From JBHHWH01 sp046756405 (lineage in GTDB: Bacteria > Actinomycetota > Acidimicrobiia > Spongiisociales > ZC4RG35): a DNA stretch of 41,257 bases. The stretch spans positions 1 through 41,257 of the forward strand of contig JBHHWH010000011.1 in NCBI GenBank assembly GCA_046756405.1. Reading direction: 5' to 3'. Numbering within the stretch: position 1 is the first letter of the stretch; each line of letters begins with the position of its first letter. A program made the translations under genes and the position numbers. Positions 1 through 7,795 of this stretch are shown here, piece after piece. The notes under the pieces were generated by a model. That model had not been told where the DNA came from, did not search any database, and saw only the letters and a program-made list of their open reading frames with translations.

Positions 1-1130
1 CTCTCCGGCCAGGCCGCCCAAATCAAGTAACCACCGGTCCGGTCGTCGTGGAAGAGTCGTTGTCCGCTTAGCTCATCAACTGCGGCCACCGGGAACCGCT
101 CGCCATCCAACATGCCGTCCCCGGCGAGGAGAAACGGAAACAGGATGACCACTCCGGCGAAGACTGCCGCTGGCACTGTTGAGAAGTTTGTCCTCAGGGC
201 TTGCCCCAATCCAGAGAGGGAAGCTGCCACAAGGGGAAGGAGCGCCATCCACGCGGGCGGAACTGCCCTGGTAGAACTCAAGCCCAACAGGAGGAACGGA
301 ACGGCAAAGATCAAGTGTCGTGGCTTGATGAAACGTCGCCATGAACCCAGGATCAACAGTCCGATGCCCACTGCAAACGGCAGGAACACCACCGACAACG
401 GCTCGGGCCGGCGCCACTCCGACAGCAGGGTGAGGGTGTCCCTAGCAGCTAGAAAGTCCAACAACATCTGAAGCACCCCCAACCCATGGGCGGTAGCCAG
501 GGTGACAGCCCCGGAAACGACCGCAGTGGGTAGTAGCCGCCATCGTCGATCGGCCAGCAGCGTGAATCCGATGTATGCCAGGCCGATCACGAAGCTGCCG
601 TGGACCGAGGCCCAGATCCAGAACAGGAGAGGCAGCGCCCATCGAATCCGAGGCCTTTCCCATGCGAGTATCACCATGGGAAACAAGGCGAAGGAGAAGA
701 TGACCGGCCTGGGCACCAGGAAGCTGATCAGCAACACGGTGCTCAGAAGCAACAGCAGGGCGGTTGCCGGAACGCTGGCGGAGCGCCGGTAGGCGACTAG
801 CCCCAGGCCGAGGAACGTGACCGATGTCAATATCAGCATCATCACTGGAACGAAGCCGAGACCCCACACGCCCTCAGCCCATCCGTAAAGCAGCTCCGCC
901 AGCCAGCTCTGCGTGCGCCACGGGCTGCCGGCCATGGTGTAGGAGAACGGGTCCTCAGTCAGTACCCGCCCCAGGCCAAGCTGAAGTGTCCCGGCTCGAA
1001 TGTGCCAAAGAAAGGAGTTGTCGCGGATCGGTGCCCAGGCGTCGATGACCAGGGCCACCCAGGGGAGGAGCAGCGCCAGGTGGGCGATCGTGTAGCGCCT
1101 GATAGGCCCTGCAGCGGGGGCCTGGTTCAT
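1..1130 (-). CDS. GT-C-like polytopic membrane protein, partial (C-terminus off the left edge)
   Basis: Reading the minus strand from an ATG at 1130, the frame stays open for 376 codons to the window edge, so the C-terminus is missing. The ATG overlaps the tadC stop (ATGA), so it is translationally coupled to the Tad operon. The protein is strongly hydrophobic with about eight to ten predicted membrane segments. Near the N-terminus it has the pattern WHIRAG...DPFSYT.AG.PW...SWLAE, in the middle W.SVHGSFVIGLAYIGF, and near the window edge DDRTGGYLIWAAWPE. These patterns occur in uncharacterised bacterial membrane proteins resembling GT-C glycosyltransferases (dolichyl-phosphate-mannose-type). 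A role in glycosylating the pilus or envelope is inference from position. The acceptor and donor are unknown. The other frames here are shadows of this gene. Confidence 0.75.
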   Translation of the reverse strand, partial: MNQAPAAGPIRRYTIAHLALLLPWVALVIDAWAPIRDNSFLWHIRAGTLQLGLGRVLTEDPFSYTMAGSPWRTQSWLAELLYGWAEGVWGLGFVPVMMLILTSVTFLGLGLVAYRRSASVPATALLLLLSTVLLISFLVPRPVIFSFALFPMVILAWERPRIRWALPLLFWIWASVHGSFVIGLAYIGFTLLADRRWRLLPTAVVSGAVTLATAHGLGVLQMLLDFLAARDTLTLLSEWRRPEPLSVVFLPFAVGIGLLILGSWRRFIKPRHLIFAVPFLLLGLSSTRAVPPAWMALLPLVAASLSGLGQALRTNFSTVPAAVFAGVVILFPFLLAGDGMLDGERFPVAAVDELSGQRLFHDDRTGGYLIWAAWPE

Positions 1131-2086
1131 CAGTCGACAAAGGCCTCTGCTATTTGGATGGCCGCTGGTCCGAGGAGGACGATGAAGAGCGACGGGAAGA
1201 TGCAGAACACCAGCGGGAATACCAGCTTCACCGGAGCAGCGAAGGCCTTCTCCTGGGCCCGCTGGCGGCGCTTGACTCGCATCTCGTCGGCCTGAACCCG
1301 TAGCACCCTGGCGATGGCCACCCCGAAGGCCTCCGCCTGGATCATGGCCAGGACGAAGGAGCGGAGTTCATCGAGGTCGGTCCGCTCCATCAAGTGCCGC
1401 ATGGCCTCCTTGCGGCTAACGCCGACCCTGGTCTCCTGGAGCATCCGGAAGAACTCCTCCGAAAGCGGACCGGGTACGGTGGCCACCACCCTGGACAGAG
1501 CTGAGTCGAATCCAAGGCCAGCCTCTACTGAGATCACCAGCAGGTCGAGGATATCGGGAAGGGCCCTCAGCATCTCCTCACGACGTTCGTCGATCTTCCG
1601 AGTCAACCAAGCATCGGGGGCAAAGAAGCCAAGGACGATGGGGAGGATAAACAGTGCGGCCCGCTGGACGGTATCCCCCCCATAGTTGACGGCCACGAAG
1701 GCCAGGATCAGCCCCAACGCGGTGGTGAGCATCTTGATGACCACGAAGGCGGGCGCGTCCAGACTGCCGGGACTTCCCGCCAGGACCAACTGGTGCTGTT
1801 TCTTCTCCAGATAACCCACTGGAGTGAACCGCCGCAGAAAGTTGGAGATCTTGATGACCACCGGCCCAACGGTGCGCTGAGCCAGCGGCTTAGCCAGCTC
1901 CTGTTCCCGTATCGCCTGAGGGGCCTGCCGGCCGTAGGCGGCAAGCCTCGCTCTCATGTCCTCCCGGGCCTTGGTGACTCCGAATCCCACCCAGATGAGG
2001 GCGAACATAACCAGCACGAAGACCGCTCCCGCCGCCAGGTACAGGGCGTCCACCGCCTGAAGGATGTCGATTTCTAAGGGGTTCAT
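1130..2086 (-). CDS. tadC: TadC-like inner-membrane platform protein of the Tad pilus
   Basis: This 318-residue protein is one of the two T2SSF-type platform subunits of a Tad/Flp pilus or related secretion system, working with TadB in the inner membrane above the CpaF ATPase. It has an N-terminal membrane segment (about residues 15-38), a second hydrophobic pair (about 110-155), the T2SSF domain with LPDILDLLVISVEAGLGFD (starting near residue 180), and two C-terminal membrane segments ending near the last residues. The motif E.L..LPD.LD.L..S.EAGL is typical of TadC. The ATG at 2086 overlaps the stop of the preceding vWA-TadB gene by four bases, which fixes the start; a longer open frame upstream reads inside that gene and is not used. 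The downstream membrane protein overlaps in the same way. Confidence 0.92.
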   Translation of the reverse strand: MNPLEIDILQAVDALYLAAGAVFVLVMFALIWVGFGVTKAREDMRARLAAYGRQAPQAIREQELAKPLAQRTVGPVVIKISNFLRRFTPVGYLEKKQHQLVLAGSPGSLDAPAFVVIKMLTTALGLILAFVAVNYGGDTVQRAALFILPIVLGFFAPDAWLTRKIDERREEMLRALPDILDLLVISVEAGLGFDSALSRVVATVPGPLSEEFFRMLQETRVGVSRKEAMRHLMERTDLDELRSFVLAMIQAEAFGVAIARVLRVQADEMRVKRRQRAQEKAFAAPVKLVFPLVFCIFPSLFIVLLGPAAIQIAEAFVD

Positions 2087-4038
2087 ATCTTGATGTCCAC
2101 GATCTTGCGTAGCCACCAGACACCTGCGGCCATGAGTAGCACACCAACTCCTATGGCCAGGCGACCGAAGCTGGAGTCGAGCAATGGCTGGAGGTAGCTG
2201 CGGTTGGAAGTCCACAGGAAGAGGAACATGAGAAATGGCAGGGCTCCCAGCACGAGAGCCGAGATCCGCCCCTCGGCGGTGAGAGCCCGAATCTCCCCCG
2301 CCAGACGGTTGCGGGCCCGCATGGTGTCGGCGACGGTCTGGAGGACCTCGGCCAGGTTTCCACCCACCTCCCTCTGGATCTCGATGGCCATTACCGCCCA
2401 CTCGAAGTCCTGGGACTGCACACGGTGGGCAATCCCGTTCAGGGCGTCGCTCACCGACATTCCCAGCCGAGCCTCGGCGATGGCCCGCCCGAACTCCCGG
2501 GCCGTCGGGTTCGGAGCCTCCGAGGCCACGGCCTCCACGGCCTGGAGCATCGAGTACCCGGCCCGAATCGAGGTCGACATGAGGGTGAGAGTGTCGGGAA
2601 GCTGCTTTTCGAACTTGCGCTTCTCCCGCGACCCGGCGAAGCGAATCACGGCCACGAAGAAGAGGATCAGACCACCGAAGGTGATACCGCCCCAGACGAT
2701 CCCGTTGAAGATGGCGGCGAAGATGCCCCCGAAGGCGGCCAGGCCCAACATGCCCAGCACTGCCTCACCGGCGGTCATGGGGATGTTCGCCTGCTCCAGG
2801 GTGGAGTTGACACCTGCCAGCAGCCCACGCTTGCGCACCTCCTCCTCAGCGGCCTGGGTGAACCGTCGCAGGAGCGGGATCCGCTCCAGCAGAGACTTCT
2901 TCTCCAGGGTCTCCTGGCGTCCCCGCCGTCCGTAGGCCTGGAGGCGTTTGACGAACCGGTTCCGATCGTCCTCCTCGTCGCGTCCGAAGAGGATCACCAA
3001 CATCAGGAACAGGGTCAGGCCCAGACCCGCCGCTCCCATCAGTACCAGGGTGTCCAGATCCAGGGGTGCATTGCTGGTCACCACCCGAGCGGTTATCGGA
3101 GTGAGGGTGGTGGCCGTGGTAGTGGTTTCCTCAGCGGCGCTGGTAGTGGTGGCGTACCCGGAGACCTCGAAATTGGTAGTAGTCGAGAGCGACCCATACT
3201 GGACGGCGAACTCGACTTCGCCGGGGATGGAGACAGGCGAGACGAACCGGGCCACCAGCACGTTGCTGATCTCCCGACCGATGTCGCTGTACAGGGTAGA
3301 GAGCTGCTCCGGGTCAGGGGTCGATAGGAAGAGTCCGTTCCCGGCTTCGGCGATCTGGCGAACCGGATCGGGGTTGAAGTCGGGTGACTCGAGGGCGACT
3401 CCGAACACCCGCACTCCCGAGCCGTCCACCGCGGCGATCGCCTCTTCGAGGGTAGCTGTCGAAGCAGTGTCCTCCCCGTCGGTGAGGACGATCATGTTGG
3501 GTAGGAGCCCTGCGGCATTGCTTCCCGTGTACAGCTCGACGCCTTTGATCACCGCGTCGTTGAAGGCCGTCTCCCCTTGGGCGACGATGTCGTCGATGCG
3601 ACTGTTGAGCAGGTCGCTGTCGTTGGTGAACCCGGCGAGCACGGTCACTTCGTCGGCGAAGGTGATCAACGCCAGACGATCCTCCGGTTTCGCCTGGGCG
3701 ACGAAGTCCCGGGCCGCGGCCTTAGCCGCCTCAATGGGCGCCCCCGCCATCGAGCCTGACGTGTCGATGACCAGCACCACACCAGTGGGCACCGTGGACT
3801 CCCCGATCGGAGCCACCTCGAGATCCGAAACGTCCTGGCCGTCGACGGTGATCTTCAGCAGTGATGGGTCCGGAGACTCGCCCAGGTTGCGGAACTCGAT
3901 GACGAGGACCGTCATCCCCCCGTCCGGGTAACTGGAAGCGTCCACGTCGACGATCTCGATCTGTGAGCTGCTGGTCTGGGCGAAGGCCGGGGCCGCCGAG
4001 AGCAGCAGAACCGCTAGTAGCGCAAGGACTCGCCTCAA
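2083..4038 (-). CDS. tadB: Fused secreted von Willebrand A domain and TadB platform protein
   Basis: This 651-residue protein joins two modules. Residues 1-21 are a signal peptide (AAPAFAQ cleavage region). A vWA domain spans about 85-265 with an apparently complete MIDAS metal site: D92, S94, S96, T157 and D187. A Thr-rich linker (about 287-312) leads to a membrane segment (331-352). The TadB part follows, with membrane segments near 431-468, a T2SSF domain with LPDTLTLMSTSIRAGYS (about 490-508), and C-terminal membrane segments near 593-643. The topology puts the vWA domain outside the membrane and the TadB part inside. Ordinary TadB proteins are about half this length. The start is TTG at 4038, overlapping the cpaF stop as TTGA. 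The vWA domain could bind pilin, an envelope partner or a surface ligand; this is inference. Confidence 0.92.
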   Translation of the reverse strand: MRRVLALLAVLLLSAAPAFAQTSSSQIEIVDVDASSYPDGGMTVLVIEFRNLGESPDPSLLKITVDGQDVSDLEVAPIGESTVPTGVVLVIDTSGSMAGAPIEAAKAAARDFVAQAKPEDRLALITFADEVTVLAGFTNDSDLLNSRIDDIVAQGETAFNDAVIKGVELYTGSNAAGLLPNMIVLTDGEDTASTATLEEAIAAVDGSGVRVFGVALESPDFNPDPVRQIAEAGNGLFLSTPDPEQLSTLYSDIGREISNVLVARFVSPVSIPGEVEFAVQYGSLSTTTNFEVSGYATTTSAAEETTTTATTLTPITARVVTSNAPLDLDTLVLMGAAGLGLTLFLMLVILFGRDEEDDRNRFVKRLQAYGRRGRQETLEKKSLLERIPLLRRFTQAAEEEVRKRGLLAGVNSTLEQANIPMTAGEAVLGMLGLAAFGGIFAAIFNGIVWGGITFGGLILFFVAVIRFAGSREKRKFEKQLPDTLTLMSTSIRAGYSMLQAVEAVASEAPNPTAREFGRAIAEARLGMSVSDALNGIAHRVQSQDFEWAVMAIEIQREVGGNLAEVLQTVADTMRARNRLAGEIRALTAEGRISALVLGALPFLMFLFLWTSNRSYLQPLLDSSFGRLAIGVGVLLMAAGVWWLRKIVDIKI

Positions 4039-5396
4039 GCTGGTCTCCGAGCGAAGGGCTCGGGATCGAATAGGTCGGCCGGGAGCCGGATCCCCCGCTG
4101 CTCCAGCTCCTCCGAGAAGCTGGGCCGGATGCCCGTCGCCTTCAGTCTTCCCAGGTATCTGCCTTCGTCGTCGATTCCCATTCCGTAGTCGATGAGGAAC
4201 AGGTCCTGCAGGGTGATGATGTCGCCTTCCATGCCCTCCACCTCGGTGATGTGGGTGATGCGACGAGTTCCGTCTTTGAGACGGGCCACGTGGACGATCA
4301 GGTCGACGGCTGAGGCAATCTGTTCCCGGATCGCCCTCACCGGCAGGTCAAAGCCGGCCATGAGCACCATGGTCTCGATACGGGACAGGGTGTCACGAGG
4401 GCTGTTGGAGTGGACGGTGGTCAGGGAGCCGTCATGACCGGTGTTCATCGCCTGGAGCATGTCCAGGGCCTCACCGCCACGCACCTCACCGACGACGATG
4501 CGGTCGGGGCGCATACGCAGGCTGTTCTTCACCAGGTCTCGGATCGTGACTTGACCCTTCCCCTCCAGGTTCGGCGGGCGGGACTCCAGGGTCAGGACGT
4601 GTTCCTGGTGGAGCTGGAGTTCGGCGGCGTCTTCGACGGTGACGATCCGCTCGTCGTTAGGGATGTATGAGGAGACGACGTTCAAGGTGGTGGTCTTACC
4701 GGAACCGGTACCCCCGGAGATGATGATGTTCAGCCGGCCCCGGACACAGGCACGGAGGAAGTCGGCCACCCGCTGGGTCATGGTGCCGAAGGTGATCAGG
4801 TCCGCCTCCTGGAAGGGGTCGACGGCGAACTTCCTGACAGTCAGGAAAGGTCCACCGATGGCCAGGGGGGCGATGATGGCGTTGACCCGGGACCCGTCAG
4901 GGAGTCGGGCGTCCACCATCGGGGTCGCCTCGTCCACCCTACGGCCAATCTGGCCCACGATCTTGTCGATGATCCTCCGCAAGTGCGTCTCGTCGACGAA
5001 ACGGACATCGGACTTGTAGAGCTTCCCCGCCTTCTCGTAGTAGACGTCGTAGGGGCCGTTGACCATGACCTCGGTGATCTCCGGGTCGTTGAGGAGAGGG
5101 TCGATGGGACCGTAACCCAGAACGTCCGATGCGATCTCGTTCATCAGCGCCCGGCGGTCCGCCGCGGTCAAGGGGAGGCCACGCTCCTGGTCGATGGCCC
5201 ACTCCAGCATCTCCAACACCCGGAGACGAAGCTCGGCGTCGGACATCTGACGGTCGTAGAGGGTGGGCCCCAACTCTTCGACGACCTTGAAGTGGAGACG
5301 ACCCCTCAGCTCGCTGAGGGCATCGATACGGTTCGCCCCGACCTCGGCTGTCTCGCTTTGCCTCGCCGCTGCAACTCTTTCTGAAAGCGACGGCAT
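4035..5396 (-). CDS. cpaF: CpaF/TadA-family secretion ATPase of the Tad pilus
   Basis: This 453-residue cytoplasmic hexameric ATPase powers pilin assembly by acting on the TadB/TadC platform. The N-terminal domain (about 40-190) has the family signature GYGPIDPLLNDPEITEVMVN. Walker A is GGTGSGKT at 228-235 (K234). It is followed by the Asp box VEDAAELQL, Walker B region RPDRIVVGEVRGGEALD and the His-box segment MNTGHDGSLTTVHSNS. All catalytic elements look intact and the length is normal. The ATG at 5396 has a good Shine-Dalgarno (AGAAGGGG, 7 bases upstream). It sits 15 bases after cpaE and overlaps the next gene by four bases. CpaF proteins can also retract pili or drive type IVc secretion, and the sequence cannot decide between these. 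Confidence 0.95.
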   Translation of the reverse strand: MPSLSERVAAARQSETAEVGANRIDALSELRGRLHFKVVEELGPTLYDRQMSDAELRLRVLEMLEWAIDQERGLPLTAADRRALMNEIASDVLGYGPIDPLLNDPEITEVMVNGPYDVYYEKAGKLYKSDVRFVDETHLRRIIDKIVGQIGRRVDEATPMVDARLPDGSRVNAIIAPLAIGGPFLTVRKFAVDPFQEADLITFGTMTQRVADFLRACVRGRLNIIISGGTGSGKTTTLNVVSSYIPNDERIVTVEDAAELQLHQEHVLTLESRPPNLEGKGQVTIRDLVKNSLRMRPDRIVVGEVRGGEALDMLQAMNTGHDGSLTTVHSNSPRDTLSRIETMVLMAGFDLPVRAIREQIASAVDLIVHVARLKDGTRRITHITEVEGMEGDIITLQDLFLIDYGMGIDDEGRYLGRLKATGIRPSFSEELEQRGIRLPADLFDPEPFARRPA

Positions 5397-5411
5397 GTTC
5401 TGACCCCTTCT

Positions 5412-6593
5412 CTACTTTCTGCCAAACAATCCGGACTTACTAGACGCTTCGGGAATCTTTCCTGCTATCAGCGCCGCCACCGACTCGAATCCCTTTGCCA
5501 CCTTCGATCGAGGTTCCGACTCCACCACTGGGCGGCCTTCGTTCACCGAGGCGGCGACGCTGGCATCAGAAGGTATCGACGCCGCGATCTCCATCTTGAG
5601 GGCCCCCTCGATCTCTTTGGTGTCGAGCTTGGCCTTCGAATTGGAACGGTTCATGACGAGCTGAACCTTCGATGTGGAGAACTTGAGCAGACGCAGCGTC
5701 TCCAGGGCCAGCTTGGCGTTCTTCACCGAAGGCAGGTCCATGTCCACCAGCATCAGCACGTGGTCCGACTTCTCGATAAGCGACAGAATCAACTCGTCGA
5801 GCATCGATGCCGTATCCACCACGATGTAGTCGTAGGTTTCCTGGAGGATCTCCAGCATCTGCATCAGGCCAGCGGTGGTGATGTCGTCAGCGAAGGCCGG
5901 CTCGAGAGGAGCCGCCAGCACTTTGAGACCGCTCGGGTGCTCGGTGAGAAGCGACTCGAGAAGCTCAGCATCAAGTTGGTGCAGTTCATGGGCAGCGTTG
6001 ACCATCGTGAAGCGCGGCTCCAACTGGAGCACCAGGCAGACGTCGCCGAACTGGAGGTCGGCATCCACCAGACACACCTTGGAGTCGGGGATCCTGTTGA
6101 GCAGCAGGGCGAGGTTGGTGGCGAGAACGGTCTTGCCGCTTCCGCCCTTGGCCGACATCACAGTGATGATCTGGCCTTCCTCCCGCTTGGGTGGCTCAGC
6201 CGGCCGGATCACCGCAGACTGGCGCTTGAGAACATCGTGGGCGAATTGTTCGATCGCCGCCTCGATCTTTGCCTCGTCGAGGGGAGCTTCGATCACATCG
6301 GAAAGACCGATGCGCATACCGCGACGCAGAAGGTCGGCGGTCACCTCCTCTGAGACCAGCATGAGGATCAGCGCCGGATCCTGGTTGTGCAGGCTCCTGA
6401 CCTGCTCCATCGCTTCTTCCTCGATGAAGGATGGGCCAAGCAGGATCATCCGGACGTCGCCAGACTCCACGGTCTGGCTCGCCTCCTCGATGCTCCTCGC
6501 GACCGGCAGGCGGCCGTCGAAGAGCTCCTTCGCCTTGGAGACGAACTCGTCATCGCTGTCTACAACGAGGAGGTTGTGCTCGGCCATCGACAC
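5412..6593 (-). CDS. cpaE: CpaE/TadZ-like receiver-fold and MinD-type ATPase, Tad pilus localiser
   Basis: Of 393 residues, the first 120 or so form a response-regulator-like fold. It has Asp residues near the start (VVDSDDEF), but it is not clear that they form a phospho-acceptor site. The rest is a MinD/ParA-type ATPase with a deviant Walker A KGGSGKT at 149-155 (signature lysine K149, K154), the VDADLQFGD Walker A' segment and VVDTASMLDE. In Caulobacter, CpaE places the Tad machinery at the pole; the same role here is inference. There are two possible starts: GTG at 6593 and ATG at 6587. GTG is preferred because GAGG lies 10 bases upstream of it. The gene begins 12 bases after cpaB and shares its transcription unit. 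Confidence 0.9.
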   Translation of the reverse strand: MSMAEHNLLVVDSDDEFVSKAKELFDGRLPVARSIEEASQTVESGDVRMILLGPSFIEEEAMEQVRSLHNQDPALILMLVSEEVTADLLRRGMRIGLSDVIEAPLDEAKIEAAIEQFAHDVLKRQSAVIRPAEPPKREEGQIITVMSAKGGSGKTVLATNLALLLNRIPDSKVCLVDADLQFGDVCLVLQLEPRFTMVNAAHELHQLDAELLESLLTEHPSGLKVLAAPLEPAFADDITTAGLMQMLEILQETYDYIVVDTASMLDELILSLIEKSDHVLMLVDMDLPSVKNAKLALETLRLLKFSTSKVQLVMNRSNSKAKLDTKEIEGALKMEIAASIPSDASVAASVNEGRPVVESEPRSKVAKGFESVAALIAGKIPEASSKSGLFGRK

Positions 6594-6605
6594 TGGTCTG
6601 TTACC

Positions 6606-7577
6606 TCAGCCTTCCTGGTCTCCGAAGATAGCGTCGAGCAGGTCACCACCGAACAGGTTGTCGATGGTAACTCCGTTGGTCTCTACCTCGACGAAGTCAG
6701 CGGGGACCAGGGTCAGCCAGATGCTCCCGTGCTCAAACGCGTAGACGATGCGCTCCGCTTCTTCGGGTGTGACCTCAAGCGTAAAGATGGTCGGGTTGCC
6801 GAGGTCCTCGGCCGTGGCTTCACCTTCACCCTCTGCCCCTCCAGCGGGTGCCACCTCCACGGTCACCGGGGCGTTCTCGTCTGGCCGGACCTGCCGACCC
6901 GTGGCCAAGACCGGGATCCCCTGAAGTACGTAGCGGGTGTAGGAGATCGTGGTCACCTGCTGCTCTTCGGGAGAGGTGGTTCCGGTGGTCGGCTCCTCGG
7001 GCAGCGTTATGCCCTCGAAGTCGACGGGGAGTTTGTCGAACTCGATGTCGATGGTGATGATCATGTTGATCCGGTCACCCGGTTCGATAAACCCGTTCAC
7101 ACCCTGGACCTGACCCGTGCTGACCGTCAGCGCCTGCTTGCCGGAGGGGATCCTCTCGGCGAGGGGGGTCACATCGACTGTGACCTCGGTCCACTGGCGG
7201 GCCGTGAGGATGGCACCCGGGGAGATGGGACCAGCGGCGACGCGCCCGCTGAGCACCTGGCGCAGCTTCTCTTCGGTATCGATGGCGTCGGTGGGCACGT
7301 CCTCGATCTCGTCGGTGTCCAACTTGACGAGACAGCCAGGCACTTCACTGAGCCCTAGCTCCTGGTTGGCGCAGCGGGGATCGGAGTCGAAAGCGCTGAT
7401 GAGGATGTCACCCTCGGTGCCTTCGGCTATCCCGTTGGTGCCGGCGATGAAAACGTCGGTGATCTCACGACCGGCAAGGGCCTCTTCCTCCACGCTGCGC
7501 AGAAAGTTGAACACAGCCCAGGCCGCGAGGCCGGCGAGTATCAAGGCCACTAGCAAAACGACGGCTCTCCGACCCAT
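6606..7577 (-). CDS. cpaB: CpaB/RcpC-family SAF-domain pilus assembly protein
   Basis: This 323-residue protein has an N-terminal membrane anchor (about 5-27), followed by an extracytoplasmic region with a SAF domain. The turn VAAGPISPGAILTARQWT (about 113-130) and the RcpC-like segment with VNGFIEPGDRINMIITID (about 160-178) are typical of CpaB. The C-terminal part contains TLEVTPEEAERIVYAFEHGSIWLTL, also usual in the family. A Gly/Thr/Glu-rich loop (about 200-255) is low complexity. CpaB proteins act in the cell envelope, in diderms beside the secretin; in a monoderm-like actinobacterium the partner is uncertain. It is the first gene of the operon, with an ATG preceded by GAAGGGG. Two acidic stretches and at least two cysteines (DPRCANQ, VPGCLVK) could form a disulphide. 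Confidence 0.88.
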   Translation of the reverse strand: MGRRAVVLLVALILAGLAAWAVFNFLRSVEEEALAGREITDVFIAGTNGIAEGTEGDILISAFDSDPRCANQELGLSEVPGCLVKLDTDEIEDVPTDAIDTEEKLRQVLSGRVAAGPISPGAILTARQWTEVTVDVTPLAERIPSGKQALTVSTGQVQGVNGFIEPGDRINMIITIDIEFDKLPVDFEGITLPEEPTTGTTSPEEQQVTTISYTRYVLQGIPVLATGRQVRPDENAPVTVEVAPAGGAEGEGEATAEDLGNPTIFTLEVTPEEAERIVYAFEHGSIWLTLVPADFVEVETNGVTIDNLFGGDLLDAIFGDQEG

Positions 7578-7648
7578 TGAGTCCCCTTCGGTTGTCCCCT
7601 CGTATCCTTTCGCCGACCTTGCCGCGGCGATTGACCGAGAGCATGCTA

Positions 7649-7669
7649 CCGGCGGTCCGTATCCGCCGG
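7649..7669. repeat. Inverted repeat in the cpaB upstream region
   Basis: CCGGCGG and CCGCCGG form a perfect 7-base inverted repeat around a 7-base loop, in the 217-base gap between rpsA and cpaB and 72 bases upstream of the cpaB ATG. It could be an operator or an RNA hairpin in the cpaB leader. I see no clear sigma-70 promoter in this gap. GC-rich inverted repeats of this size arise often by chance, so only the position gives it weight. Confidence 0.35.
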
Positions 7670-7776
7670 ACGCGGTTCATTTCCAATTCACAGGCATTGT
7701 CGGGCCTGCAACCCTCCGTCTTGAGGATTTCCACCCTAAATCTATGGGGGGTTCCCGCCCGGTGCAATGGGAAATG

Positions 7777-7795
7777 ATGGGTTCGCTGAACCCGT
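7777..7795 (-). terminator. Possible weak terminator hairpin after rpsA
   Basis: GGGTTC and GAACCC form a 6-base perfect stem with a 3-base loop (7779-7793), extendable by a wobble and an A-T pair and touching the rpsA stop codon. On the minus strand it is followed by ATCATTTCCC, a poor U-tract. It would separate rpsA from the Tad operon, but the weak tail makes termination uncertain. Confidence 0.3.

Noticed and set aside
1..1130. Several separate short minus- and plus-strand frames
   Set aside because: A single minus-strand frame is open all through, with membrane-protein motifs; the others are shadows.
2204..2935. Plus-strand frames antisense to tadB/tadC, cpaF and dnaE
   Set aside because: They have low-complexity Arg/Ser-rich compositions and codon use expected of the complement of GC-rich genes.
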